In this document: positions 23,241 through 35,822 of the stretch, piece after piece
How the letters are laid out: the number at the start of each line of letters is the position of its first letter
Position numbering within the stretch: position 1 is the stretch's first letter
Source of the DNA: Paralvinella palmiformis
Taxonomy: Eukaryota > Annelida > Polychaeta > Terebellida > Alvinellidae
NCBI GenBank assembly: GCA_025642065.1
Contig: JAODUP010000185.1
Span: 174,501 to 238,500 of the forward strand
Direction of reading: 5' to 3'
DNA length: 64,000 bases
Program-made: the position numbers and the translations under genes
Notes under the pieces: model-generated
The model's input: only the letters and a program-made list of their open reading frames with translations
What the model was told of the DNA's origin: nothing
Databases searched by the model: none

Positions 23241-23622
23241 AGAAGACCTATATCTGGCAACTAACAGGTAGTGTCTGCCTGATGTCGATACAAGTTCCAA
23301 GAATTAGTGACAATATCAGACCGTAATCTTCATATTAATTGTCGATGGCTGACAATCTGACTGACATTACGATAATATAATTTAGTATTGCCATTACATT
23401 GATGGTCATGCAGCCTCCATTTGTGTTACCAGTAATTGTCTTTGCGGTAGTGATTGCTATTTTAAAATAAAGAATTACTTGAAATATTTACTTGAAGTCT
23501 TTACTTGATAGATATATTTTTATTGGGGAATCTGAATTTTGTCTTCCAGTTACCAGGAAGACAACTGTGCAATATTAACGTGACATTAACAATAGACAAC
23601 TATGTACACAATTTACTTAATA

Positions 23623-23661
<39 letters not shown>

Positions 23662-23740
23662 AATAAAGAATAATAATATAGGTTCTAAAAAATAATTCCT
23701 AACAGTACCCATTCAAGGGCGTTGTTGAATATTATTTGAA
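23623..23740 (-). repeat. (AAT)n tract with L2a LINE 3' tail
   Basis: AAT/AAAT repeats at 23623-23669, followed by TCCTAACAGTACCCATTCAA and GGGCGTTG. This is the reverse complement of the L2a 3' end at 40050-40110 (order: CGCC, TGGCTC, GCTAG, GCACTTTATCAAATG, ATT repeats). Only the tail of an antisense copy is left. Confidence 0.55.
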
Positions 23741-23896
23741 TTGTGATGTACCGAAAACCCATTGGAAATCTGAAAGAACTAAATAATACGTAAAGTCAAC
23801 GTTGTATAATTACAAAATTATATAAAACAAATTATATATTTAATATGGAAACATGTACCTTGGCAATGACAGGGCTTGATACAGTTCATCGCCTTT

Positions 23897-23942
<46 letters not shown>
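23897..23942. repeat. (AT)n microsatellite
   Basis: Twenty-three AT dinucleotides. Confidence 0.97.
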
Positions 23943-23944
<2 letters not shown>

Positions 23945-24241
23945 TACATCTGCAAGCACTCACATATGTATTCACCTATAGTTTGCAGTAATTATTGAAG
24001 ACATTATTCCTCTTACTGATTCTGAGCTCTTACCTTTAGAACATCGTCAACAATATGTTTACATACTGATGTTCTTATTATATGTATATAAACAAGTAAA
24101 TTGCTGATGTGTTGTTTCTGTTATTAATTAAAACCATAACAAGCTTTGACAGAATTTAAATTACTGGATATCATTATATATCAGATATCAGCTGTGTCTG
24201 TCAAATAACTTAATAAATAACCATATCAAAGCTAAAGCTAT

Positions 24242-24242
<1 letters not shown>

Positions 24243-24299
<57 letters not shown>
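24243..24299. repeat. (ATT)n microsatellite
   Basis: Nineteen ATT triplets. Confidence 0.97.
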
Positions 24300-24300
<1 letters not shown>

Positions 24301-25119
24301 ACTCTCATTATTTGTGTTATTATTATTACCACCTGAATTAGCTGCATGATTTTTACTTCTAGTATATATTTAATATACGGGTATAAAGCTTTTGTTTAGA
24401 CATAAATTATGTAATTTTCCAGTAATAATTACCTATACATCATGTCATTATAAAATATGCTTATGTTTAAGGTAGTCTAGTTATTAAACATTTTCCGGAT
24501 TCCCACTTGAGGTTTTTGTCTGATATAATGTATTAAACCCAGGTCCAGGTCCTAATGGAAATATGATGCTCAGAGTCGGGTTTAAAACAGTTACATGATC
24601 CAGGCTACCGTAATATATAAAACATTTAATGCTACTGTAACACAATCTTAACTTTATTTTATTGTTTCTAAAGCTCTTCGTTTATAATGATTTTGCCAAT
24701 ATATATCAAATTATATATTCGGCTCCAGCTTCAGTACCTACTATTTCAGCCATTTTTAATGAATACCTTTTGTCAGTATAGTTACACTAAAGAAATATAA
24801 GACATAATATAACTATCCATATAGGATCGGTATTTATAATGTCATACAAGTTAATACAAAAGAGTCTAGTAGCTGATATTATTATAGGATTTGTATTAAA
24901 AAATACGAAGATGCGCATAAAGCGCGTTAAAATCGAATTCGCTGATTCATCCAAAGTAATAAAATTATACTTTTTGTAATCACAGTTGTACTTTACATAA
25001 AATCTATGATACTAGTAACAGTGTTGCTCCGACACAGTACGTTGTTTCTTTTAATATAACTGTTGGATAAAGAGGAGTTCTAATATATTTTGGGATTTAG
25101 ATTCTGAATCCAGTTATCA

Positions 25120-25441
25120 GGAGGATATTTTATAGTCTCATAGGCAACGGGCCAAACCATCAAAGCCTTTTTAACAGAATTATTTGTTAATAGCATATAT
25201 CCATGTGTAATCAATCATTCATAGGATAACAAAAATGATATGGGTGGGAATCATTTTCAATTCTGACTTTTAAGGTCGTTTTCTATGTCATAAAGGTCAC
25301 CAAGGTCAAAAATGCCGTTTTCACAAGTTTAGTTGTTTAAGTGTTAATAATTGCAGCAGAAACGTGATAATTGGCATACAAAGATATTTTGACGGTTTCG
25401 TCAAATCCAAATAAATCAACCGTTGAAGACCCAAGATGGCA
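25120..25441 (+). repeat. Left terminal inverted repeat
   Basis: Aligns with the reverse complement of 27620-27945 with many substitutions and small indels. The best-conserved part is 25205-25310. The outer limit is uncertain by about 30 bp. Confidence 0.75.
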
Positions 25442-25639
25442 GCTACTTTTTCCAAGAAGACAACCAGTTTTGCACTTTTGGACATACCTTTGCTGAGTTT
25501 CATTCGATTTGAGTGATATTGGCATAGATTTGTATATTTTTGCATATGTTGACGCCTTTTCTGCTCTTTTTAGTCCTTTTAAATATATAATTATCATATT
25601 TTAGCCTATTTTAACACAATCGAGATATATACGGCATAG

Positions 25640-27240
25640 GGCATACTGGATACGGATAAAACTGTCTATTGTCCAATTGGGTTGCAACAACAGACTCTAT
25701 CACATCCATATGCTGCAGTGGACTGCATGTTATTCTTAAACCAGGAGCATCTTATCCTTTGGCTTGCGGCTACGTGTCACCAGATTCACGCAGGCATCTG
25801 AGATAGGGGAGTCATGTTCAGACTGTTGTTCAGACTGCATGTATTGCACGAAGGTCCATGGCATTTCTAGTTGGGGGCAATTCTTCTTAGTCTTACCAAA
25901 CAGCTCTAGTCTGGTATGGTTGGTAATTAGCTGTTTCGATGTGCCACATAGATAACACACGATCATTCACACTTCAATTACAGGCATGAAGTGCACGAGA
26001 AGCAGCAGGACATATATGTCTCCACAGGTGACCAGTATTCGTTCATATCCTCTATCAGCTGTTTTACACGCATGCAAGATTAACCTCATGCCCACTTATT
26101 CGTGGTTTCCGAAAAGGTTAGTTTGATCTCTTCTCGTTGATTTTTCATCTGTAGCATTGATGAATCCGCCTCCCGTCACCATCTCATATCACTCTGGTTG
26201 GTCTATAATCATGATGACATCCGATAAGAACCAGGCAAGATCATCCTTGTTTTCACCCAAGACAATGAAGGTGATCCATTTGTTGTGGGAGCGAAACATG
26301 TGATCCTTCAATCAAATTGCGAATTGACTTCTCTTTGCCAACTCTTTTTGATCGTACCAATACCTTAGTTTAGTCCTTCTCTATAACACTACATCAACTC
26401 TAGTTATGTATTCTCCAAAGTAAAGTGTTACATTTTGCATGAATGACTATCTGGATTGTCAAAAGTCAAGCATCCATGGGGCTTCCCAAGGGACCGGATC
26501 AGCAGGGACTTGATTGTCCTCTTCACTACACGGTTTCCATCAAGAAACTCTGCATATACTTATGGTGCTGTCTTCTCGAGGGGTTTCATGTCTGCAAGGT
26601 AAAGTGGCCACCATCGTACATAGTTTGTGTGGTCATATAGTATGAGTCGTGGCAGTATCGCAGTGAATACCTCTAAATGTAGAATCCAGTTTCTATCCCA
26701 CTAAGATCTGATAAAGTCCAGCAAGATTTTAACCATGCTCATATAAGCTGACTACAACATGATGTTCGAATTATCAGAGTGCGCTTGGTCGAACACCTCC
26801 ATGAGAGACTCTATTTCCTCACTATGACGTACGTATGGCATATGGTCGATTGCAGTACATAGTTTTGCTATGTGCTCAGCGTTGCTGTGATTCTTAAACA
26901 CCTGACCCACACTTTGTACGTACTCTGCAACAGCCACATCATGTTCATTGCCATGTTCAGCCATCATGACTTGAACATTGGCCACTTGAGGTGCCAGAGA
27001 GCTTCGTATTTAAGTTAGTGTCGTCTGACAGCGCGATAGTAGACCTTGCCATCCAGCATAGTCTAAGTAGTTTTGGTTGCATAAACACCTGCTTCAGTCC
27101 ATCGGTCATCCAGTCATGCACTGTCCATGTGTTGGCCAATGCTTTTGAAAACGTTGATGCAGATATAGTGTGTTTCCCTGAGAAATATGACACTTTCAAA
27201 CTAATTCCTCGCCCATGGCGTTCAATGGTTGATCAGCAGT
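25640..27240 (-). pseudogene. Dead gene of an uncharacterised multi-copy protein family
   Basis: Antisense translation in broken frames gives, in order: VANVQVMMAEHGNEHDVAVA (26985 downward), VFKNHSNAEHI, MVKILLDFIRS, a stop, WDRNWILHLEVFTAILPRL, YDHTNYVRWWPLYLADMKP and YAEFLDGNRVVKRT. The HLE/H-L, YDHTNYxRW and VYLADM signature is one I recall from large sets of unnamed predicted proteins in corals, molluscs and other invertebrates. I know no assigned function. Many stops and frameshifts show this copy is dead. Its position between inverted repeats suggests it is the transposon's own gene, possibly the transposase, but no catalytic triad could be traced. Confidence 0.6.
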
Positions 27241-27619
27241 AATGACTGTTTCTGGCCATATGGTGTGAAATGGCCATAAAACGACTGACTTCTGTGGTGA
27301 GTGTATCATTGTTATTTGTTGGTGCCTAGAGAATGGGCAGCATCCATGCAGTTGTTAAAGGGGAGTTAATGACACTGGTGGTTTCGTTCATTTCTCCCAC
27401 GGAAGGGGAGCAGGGGTGTGCCGGTGATGTGTGGCCTGATCTACATATTCCAGTACATATAATGACCATCATCTTCATTATTATACTTAAAATAGTTAAA
27501 ACTAAAGTTATGGCATACTGGAGAGGACTGAGAATAGCATAAATGGCTTCAACATGCTTGCAAACATACAAATAGACACCAACATGACACAAATGGAATG
27601 ATTATATCCAAAGTTATGT

Positions 27620-27945
27620 AATGCCATTTTGGAAACAAAGTGGCCATCATCTTTGATGAACTTGCTTCAACACATGTTTTAGGCCAAATATAATGCTTCT
27701 GTTGCATTCATAAACTATTAAGACAAATACACTTGGGAAAACATCATTTTTACTGTGGTGACCTTTATGACATTGAAAATGACCTTGAAACCTGAAAGTG
27801 ACAATGATACCCACCAAATATTTTTGTCATCCCATGAATGAATGATTCCACATGAGTTTCTTCCATTAACAAACACTGCCTGTAAAAATCATTTCTATGG
27901 GTCTTTTCCAAGTTTGGCTGGTCCATCATCATATGTGGATCCTAA
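27620..27945 (-). repeat. Right terminal inverted repeat
   Basis: Reverse complement partner of 25120-25441; the exact core TGGTGACCTTTATGACAT lies at 27756-27773. Confidence 0.75.
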
Positions 27946-27979
27946 TGTTTCGATAATTTATTAGTTATTCATCATATAC

Positions 27980-28009
27980 TAATAATAATAATAATAATAA
28001 TAATAATAG
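27980..28009. repeat. (AAT)n microsatellite
   Basis: Ten AAT triplets just outside the right terminal repeat. Confidence 0.95.
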
Positions 28010-28080
28010 AATATATTTAATTTATTCTATAAAGTTTAATGTCTTAATTATTCATTCTGATACAAAAAATACCGAAACAC

Positions 28081-28660
28081 AATTCGTTTGCAAATGGACT
28101 ATATTTACAAAATGTAGACGTTAAATTGAACAACTAATAACATTTCACTCTTTAGCATCACAAAGTAATGGTTATGGTTACCCAAGGGACTTTAAAGTGT
28201 TGTTAATAAATGTAAAGAACGCTAGCTGAGCTATATCCTTTATTTAAAAGTTGTCATTATTGATCATTTCCATATAATCCATCAAACTGAATAGGTTGTT
28301 TACATAAATAATTAGATTACGTTTCATTAGGTTCAGAGTTCATAATATATTATAACCAGAGATATTTTCCATTAAACGCTGAATTACCAATTTTATTATA
28401 ATTGTCAATTTTTCATCGGGCTAATTTCATTTACTCTGATATAACTTTGATCATCATCCCTGGTAATAGCAGGTATATTATAACTAATAATATATAACTG
28501 GTTGTTTTATCGCTTTACTGTGATAATAAATAATTTACCATATATATTTTTATTCGATCTCGTGACAGCTATATAATTAGTTATCTGGCTTCTCTGGACA
28601 CTCTAATAATGGTAATAATGATGACATCGGCGATAATGGGGATACTTGATCTTGTTTATG
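28081..28660 (+). repeat. Repeat delta, copy 2 (uninterrupted)
   Basis: Homologous to 14361-15400 but without SINE D. The insertion point reads straight through at 28261-28273 (TGATCATTTCCAT once, then ATAATCCATCAAACTG). The delta block ends in GAT triplets, as in copy 1. Confidence 0.8.
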
Positions 28661-28662
28661 TT

Positions 28663-28733
28663 GATGATGATGATAATGATGATGATGTTGATGAGGAGGA
28701 GGATGATGATGACGATGATGATGATAATGATTG
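28663..28733. repeat. (GAT)n microsatellite
   Basis: Degenerate GAT/GAG/GAC triplets. Acidic and histidine-rich frames over it are artefacts. Confidence 0.95.
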
Positions 28734-28830
28734 TGGTAGTGGTAGTTGTGGTGATGAAGCAAATGTTGACCTTTCAAATATTAATAACAAATGGAGAGAG
28801 CGAGCGAGAAAGAGAGAGTTAGGGCAAGAG

Positions 28831-29292
28831 AGTGAGTGAGTGAGTGAGTGAGTGAGTGAGTGAGTGAGTGAGTGAGTGAGTGAGTGAGTGAGTGAGTGAG
28901 AGTGAGTGAGTGAGTGAGTGAGTGAGTGAGTGAGTGAGTGAGTGAGTGAGTGAGTGAGTGAGTGAGTGAGTGAGTGAGTGAGTGAGTGAGTGAGTGAGTG
29001 AGTGGTGAGTGGTGGTGAGTGAGTAGGATGAGTGAGTGAGTGAGTGAGTGAGTGAGTGAGTGAGTGAGTGGTGTGAGTGAGTGAGTGAGTGAGTGAGTGA
29101 GTGAGTGAGTGAGTGAGTGAGTGAGTGAGTGAGTGAGTGAGTGAGTGAGTGAGTGAGTGAGTGAGTGAGTGAGTGAGTGAGTGAGTGAGTGAGTGAGTGA
29201 GTGAGTGAGTGAGTGAGTGAGTGAGTGAGTGAGTGAGTGAGTGAGTGAGTGAGTGAGTGAGTGAGTGAGTGAGTGAGTGAGTGAGTGAGTGA
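28831..29292. repeat. (GAGT)n array, about 460 bp
   Basis: Over 110 units of TGAG with a few interruptions near 28900, 29004-29030 and 29070. It is preceded by a GAGA/GCGA-rich lead. The 189-residue antisense frame of repeating THSL is a product of the array. It faces an ACTC-rich array 50 bp downstream. Confidence 0.98.
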
Positions 29293-29342
29293 TATTTAAA
29301 ACTATTAAAAATATTTTAGATATAATTGACTGACTATAAAAC

Positions 29343-29590
29343 TGATTCACTCAATCAATCACATACTCACTCACAAGTATGATCGCTGACTTACTCACAC
29401 ACTCAGTCACATACTCACTCATAAATTCACTCACTCACATTCGCACTTACCCATTCTTTCGCTCACTCACTGGCTAGCTCGCACACACTCTCGCTCCTAC
29501 CTCAATCATTCACACACTCATTAATTCACTCAATAGTTCGGTCACTTGCTCGATCACTCGCTCAGCTATTCTTCCCATCACCTACTCACT
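29343..29590. repeat. ACTC-rich degenerate tetranucleotide array
   Basis: About 250 bp of ACTC/ATTC/CACT repeats, complementary in composition to the preceding GAGT array. It also marks the left border of gamma unit 3. Confidence 0.9.
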
Positions 29591-30764
29591 TATGCATAAT
29601 TATTACACTAAAAGTGATAATCTATTCAGGTAAACATTATGTTTATATATAGCAAACAAGATAAGTGTTACATCCAAAGCTGGGATACAACAAATTGATC
29701 ACTTCATCACAGACAACTAGAATCGTTATAACGCTTATATGGTTATAAAGTGGTTTAACATTATTGGAACTTACCAATTTTGAAACAAAAAATAATATTG
29801 CTTAAAGAAACATGTTAGTGGTTAATGAATGTTGAACCCCAGAAAATTCTGAATTGAATAGGACATAACACAATTATTTCTGCATACATCATTTAGCTTG
29901 ATGGATTATGTATCACTTAATTCGAATTGGGTCCCCAAAATAGTCCATGGATAGTGTAAGTATATTTCCCCATTACACATAAAAAAAATTCAAGAAAATG
30001 CCATATTAGATTACTTTTTCGTATTTGAATAAAAACAACCACTAGGCTTAAAGCGTTCACCATATTTAAGTAATACTTCTGACATTCCGTGGTTAACTAT
30101 ACAAAAATTATAAACTGTTCATTATAACTCAAAGGGGATATTTCGACAATTTATTATAAATTAGTAAATTGTAATAATCGTTATTGTTTGATATTGTTGT
30201 AAATTTAAAAAAAACACATTCTTCAATATATATTTAAGAGCCCATGAAGTGCCTCTTCTCATCAACACATATATGGCTAAAATAATACATATATGTAACT
30301 AGGTCTCAACCTATGGCATTTATAATTTAAAATCCTTATCAGTTGTGTTGCCATCATGTCGGACTAAAATCATCAATATTGAATATTTCTAACCAAACAT
30401 CGATCTCGCTCAGCTCTGCTAACATATATTGACTACACCAATTAGAGTGTATATTATGGTGCAATTATGAATACGTTTCCAGCGTAACGGCTGAGAAGAG
30501 TCTGCTTTCAGAATACATGGTGTAGAAGTACCTAAAAACTCGGTTCCTTTAGCAATGTACACTTTCTATACATTTGCCTTCTTCGCATAAATCTCTAGAA
30601 TATAATGATAGTAAATTTTGAAAATGCACACAACTAAGGTTTCATTTGTTGGTCAATAATACCGAAACTTCAAAACTGCAGCGGATTTTAGACACAGCAT
30701 ATTTAGCACCTTTAATGGCTTCTATTATTAAACGTCCTTGTTAATTCTGAATTATTATAATTGG

Positions 30765-30885
30765 TGTTGGTGGTGGTGGTGTTGGTATTAGCATCAATGT
30801 TGCTGTTGTTGTTGTTATTATTATCATCATCATCAGCAGCAGCAGCAGTAGCAGCATCATCATCATCATCATCATTATACGTTCT
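30765..30885. repeat. Mixed triplet microsatellite at gamma P1
   Basis: GGT, GTT, ATT, ATC and AGC triplets in succession, in the slot that holds GTA in units 1 and 2 and ATT/GAT in units 4 and 5. Confidence 0.9.
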
Positions 30886-31774
30886 GCTAATTTGAGAGGG
30901 TAAATTATTTAGTTAACTGACTGATTACGTTGATATTAGCCATTTATTTACATCCAATAATTTGCCTTTTGTCCAAGTTCAATATATTATCTAAGGATTG
31001 TTGTCCTATTTTTAATCGGTATATCGTTGTCTCGGTTGCAAAAAGAGCACTCGCTGACATACGGCAATTAAATTAACACAGATAGTAACAAAAACACAAT
31101 TTCCTTTGAGCCCTATTCCTTACAGAATTACATCAAAGAGCAGACTTCAATCCTGGAGATTAAGCCGGAGGAAATTAGGTCCAACTAAGGCTACATTTTA
31201 TTTTCAAAAGATACACATTTTGTATAGGTACTCGTGGTAAAAAGGCGACCTTTATTACATCCAACTTTTTCCGTACTTGGATATGAATACCTATTTTAAG
31301 TTAACCATTTTCATAAATAAAATTACCTTAATAAAAACTATTGCGATTAGATTAAGTTAAGATTAGATTGCAATTTCTTTCCCTGTATCATGAAACGACT
31401 TATCAGTTTAGAGGTTAGCACAGTGGCACACCTTATCTTCACAGCCTTTAATACTACTTTCTTTTATTATATCCTGAAGGCACGCATTTTACATTCTGAC
31501 AACAATTATCATGATTGAAATACAAACCTTTAGAGGCACGACCATTGAATATAAAAATGGTGAATGCCAAATCCATAAAAATCATTAATAATCATTTACC
31601 GTTGTCGATTAGTTCGTTAGCAAAGGGAATCAGCACGAAATTAGAATGATTATAGACGAAATGGTATATTTCGATGATCCTTGAATAAACTGAAATATTA
31701 CAGGAAACAGTTAAAATAACACTGTCGGCTGTGATAACAATTACCTTTCAATGAAGGAGTCAAACCTTGTGCCA

Positions 31775-31916
<142 letters not shown>

Positions 31917-32289
31917 GCCTTCCAAATTTATAGTGTATAATTTGCTTGTATATTGTTTAAATGGAAACACTAAATATATATTTCTTTCATACTATTTTCG
32001 TTGTCGTAAATATTGATTCTAGTAATGCCATTTTCGCGTCAAATAAGGATAATGAGGAGGAGGAGGTGCAGGAGCAGCAGGCGCAGGAGTATCATCTTCA
32101 TTATACCCAACTAACTGATTTTTTAATCACTCATTTACCCATTCATGCATCCACTCACTCACTGACTTACTAATACTGGCGATCTATCTTCACATATTTC
32201 AGAATCAAATTGCAGCTATATTTCCAAAGGGTAACCAATCACGAAGCTGAAGAAGCTACTCACTCACTCATTCATTCACTGAGTCCCTC

Positions 32290-32505
32290 AGTCATTTATC
32301 CCATAGCGAAGGGGTTAGAATACTGCACTTGAAATCTGCTAGTCCATATCCGTATCCCGATGCACTCAGTTTTTGCGGGATATTTCCATATGGATATGGT
32401 CTTCACCCTTACACATCAGGCATATCCATCAACGAACTAGAAATAATCAGTAAATCAGTAGCATATTATTTCCATATGCCAGAAACTGAGTTATCCAAAA
32501 TGATT
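32290..32505 (+). repeat. SINE C block inside gamma unit 3
   Basis: CCCATAGCGAAGGGGTTAGA is a degraded tRNA-like head. It is followed by GATATTTCCATATGG, GGTCTTCACC and CATCAACGAACTAGAAATAA, paralleling 11264-11460, 40165-40385 and 51490-51640. Confidence 0.55.
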
Positions 32506-32525
32506 TTGAAAATTATCATTTCAGC

Positions 32526-32632
<107 letters not shown>

Positions 32633-32639
32633 TAAACAT

Positions 32640-32825
32640 TATTAACAATTCTTGGCTACTCATCAGTCTGTAGAGCCCAGGCAATCTGGTTTTCGTGTAT
32701 GTGATCACTATGTTACATCCATCGAACAGCGTAAGTGTGTACATACAAGTAAGCTGAAACACATACAAAATGCATGATTTCAAAGATTTCAAAATACTGC
32801 CAGTTATGATAACGATAACAAAATA

Positions 32826-32897
<72 letters not shown>

Positions 32898-33050
32898 TAA
32901 ATATCGACTACTTTGCCATCACAGTTTACAGTCAACAACAATTTGCTGTGAATTAAAACAAATTTGTAGATAACAATATTTGATCACCAGAAATAATCTC
33001 GGCTTCATTGTCAGTTCGAAGAACTCCTTAATCCTATCTATATAAATGTT
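32640..33050 (+). repeat. Beta fragment with AT tracts
   Basis: GGCTACTCATCAGTCTGTAG (32653) parallels 2018. GATCACTATGTTAC, GACTACTTTGCCATCACAGT (32908) and TTCGAAGAACTCC continue the beta order of 2060, 2205 and 2340. An expanded AT/T/A tract lies inside at 32825-32895. Confidence 0.65.
32825..32895. repeat. (AT)n - poly(T) - poly(A) - (AT)n palindromic tract
   Basis: AT repeats flank a T-run followed by an A-run, so the tract is close to a perfect palindrome. Confidence 0.9.
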
Positions 33051-33383
33051 AGGGACAAAGGTTCGATCGGTTGTGCAATTTTATACGTTTTCAATGCTTT
33101 ATGCCAGCTATTAGCTTTTGCTGAGCACGTGACAAACCTGTGTGGAATATACAGAACCTACATATAGACTAGATAAGTATGATGTTTATTTTATATCTAA
33201 CAACCCTATTGAGATAAATATTAAAAATGATTTAATTTTATCTGTAGTACTTATATATCGCATTATGTTGACTACAATAGTATTACCATAACCCATTAGA
33301 ATTCTTCAATTCTGAGAGATGGACAGCCTGATTGACTGACTAACGGACAGATTGAATGTTGGACTGACAAACTGACAGACTGA

Positions 33384-33835
33384 TTGACCAACACTCTCTC
33401 ACTCATTTACTCACTCACTTACTCATTCATTCACACACATACACACACACACACACATACACTCACTCACTCACTCACTCACACTATCATTCACTCATTC
33501 ATTCTCTCATTCACTAGCCATCTCGACCACTTGCTCGATCGATTACTCATCCACTCACTTACTCACTCACTCCCTTACTCAATCACTCACATACTCATTC
33601 GCTAGCTTGCTCGTGCGCTCGTGTGATTACTCACGCACTTACATATTCATTCACTCACTGCTGCACTCATTAGCATACACACTAACCCCCTCATTTGCTA
33701 ACTCACTCGCTATATCACACACTCACTCGCTCTCGCTCATTTATTCAGTCATTCATTTACCTAATATCTCCCTCACTATCACGCTCAATCACTCACTCAT
33801 TTACTCGCTCACTCACTCATTCAGCTATTCTTTCT
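33384..33835. repeat. ACTC-rich degenerate array
   Basis: About 450 bp of ACTC, ATTC, CTCG and CACA repeats. It marks the left border of gamma unit 4. Serine/histidine-rich frames through it are artefacts. Confidence 0.9.
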
Positions 33836-35572
33836 ATCAACCCCACATTAAACGATAACCTAAGGAGTTAGACGTGTTTTCTATCAACAACAAACAGTCC
33901 CCTCGGAACCTGCCACATCATCAAAACTATCGCTTCATCACAGACAACTAGAATCATTATGAAGCGTGTATCATTATAAATTAGATTGGCATTATTAGAG
34001 CCAAACAACAATAAAACACGACATCATGCAGCATTTAATGGAATATGTTTTTGATTAATAAACGATGAACCCTGGCAAACTCCGAATTGAATGGAACGCA
34101 ATCCAATTACTCCCATAAACAAAATAATTAGTTTGATGGGTTATGTGCCACTTTTTATTCGAATTCGTTCTTGTAATAATAGTGCATGGATAGTTTAAAA
34201 ATCATTTCTCATCAGATAACAAGTCGAAGAAAGAATGATATCAAATGCAGTATTCATATTTAAAAAGTGAAAGCTGCTCGTATTAAAACTTTCACCATAA
34301 TTATATAATATTTATGGCATTTCCTGGCTAACTTTGATAAACAAGGCATTGTCTATCTAAGTATAGATTGGAAGCTCTTCTTTATTACGACAAAGGGATG
34401 TTTTCATGACGTAGTACGAATTACTGAATTAAAAACAAAAACGTTATTCCTTGGTATTGTTATACATCAACAAACAACTATATATATTTTCACCCAATTC
34501 TTCCTATAATGATATATTTTAATGTAGCTTATTTGAGAACCATGTTATACCTCCTTCTCAAGCACAGACAGTTATACGGCTGATATAGTATTTTAATATT
34601 TTGATCATTTAAAAAAGTGATACTTGTATGTGTAACCAGATATCAATCTTTCGCAGTAGGAATATAAACTCTTAATATTTATTGAAGGCTATTTATTTAG
34701 CCAGGTATGCAACAGCCATCCAACCATAATATATTTATGTTAACTATGCCAATTAGTCATTCGAGTAATCGTTACTTCTTGGTAACTAAGTGCAAAATGT
34801 ATGACTTTGTCAATCAAACGTTCGGATGTTATAGATATAATCCACGAACAAACAGGTTGATGCCAGAATGAATGTTTAAATATTAAACTGAGAAAAATAA
34901 CAAAGTATGTGCATATCACCATTGATAGTATGTGATAAATGATTTTCAAGTATAACGCCTATGAAGAATTTGCTAACATTATACATCGTCTAGTAGTAAC
35001 TATTTTAATCTCAGCTTCCTTCAACGTAGAATGTTAGTCATCCCAAATAAATAGAACCGTTTAGAGTATTTACAATTTAAAACAAATATTAGCCTGATAA
35101 TATTGAGGCAAAGGCGGGTTTTTGTTTCTTATGAAAATCCTTTGTATTTCCTTTATCTAAACATCAGGCAGGATAGGAAATGAATATGGCAATAAGGAAA
35201 TTAAGTTATCATCTGTTTACCTTCAAAGTGGACATTTATTATAGACAAGAAACATTCTTTATATTAAGATAAAAGTGTTAGTTAATTAGCATAAATGCTA
35301 ATTTTAAACAAACTTAGTATAGGATTAAGTGAAAATGCGAGGTACGCATATCAGGGAACTACAAACTACATGAACAAATAAACTGTATGTAAAAATACGT
35401 AAATAACTATTCCCAAATAATAAAAAAAAAACTAATTCTTTGTCTAAGTATGTAAACCTGTAAAGGCTAAGATAATCATCACGAAATACAAGCGAATCTA
35501 TAACTTTACGGATTTCTCTAGAAAATATGATGGTATTTTTTGATGATACAAATGTTTCATTTTACCTTTAAT

Positions 35573-35576
<4 letters not shown>

Positions 35577-35605
<29 letters not shown>

Positions 35606-35751
35606 ATTATTATTATCATTATTATTATTATTATTATTAATTGCATCATCTTTTTTCCTCCTAGGGAAGGACAAAATGATAATGGTAGTGCACTAATAGG
35701 TAATGGTGATGCTGATGACAACGACGATGATAGTAACGACGATGACCACGG

Positions 35752-35784
<33 letters not shown>

Positions 35785-35822
35785 CGACGACGACGACGAG
35801 GACGACGATTATGATGATAACA
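35577..35822. repeat. (ATT)n and (GAT/GAC)n microsatellites at gamma P1
   Basis: (ATT)n at 35577-35641, then a 60-bp spacer, then GAT/GAC triplets at 35701-35822. The isoleucine/aspartate frame across it is an artefact. Confidence 0.95.

Larger units (their letters stand above)
23741..25119. other. No gene; (AT)n and (ATT)n tracts
   Basis: AT-rich sequence with (AT)n at 23897-23942 and (ATT)n at 24243-24299. No domain, RNA gene or recognised repeat elsewhere in the stretch. Confidence 0.5.
25120..27945 (-). mobile_element. DNA transposon relic with long terminal inverted repeats
   Basis: The two ends are inverted copies of each other over roughly 300 bp. Matching landmarks, outside to inside: GCCAAAC, TTGTTAAT, CATGTG, TCATTCAT, ACAAAAAT, AAGGTC, an exact 18-base match ATGTCATAAAGGTCACCA (25285-25302; reverse complement at 27756-27773), and AATGGCA/GATGGCA at the inner edge. 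Between them lies one decayed minus-strand gene. This is the layout of a cut-and-paste DNA transposon about 2.8 kb long. The superfamily is not assigned and no target-site duplication could be fixed by eye. Confidence 0.75.

Noticed and set aside
25120..27945. Long terminal repeat retrotransposon
   Set aside because: The terminal repeats are inverted and not direct, and no gag, protease, integrase or tRNA primer-binding site is seen.
28781..29350. 189-codon antisense frame of repeated THSL
   Set aside because: Entirely a translation of the (GAGT)n array. A 4-bp repeat with no stop in any frame gives such a frame automatically.
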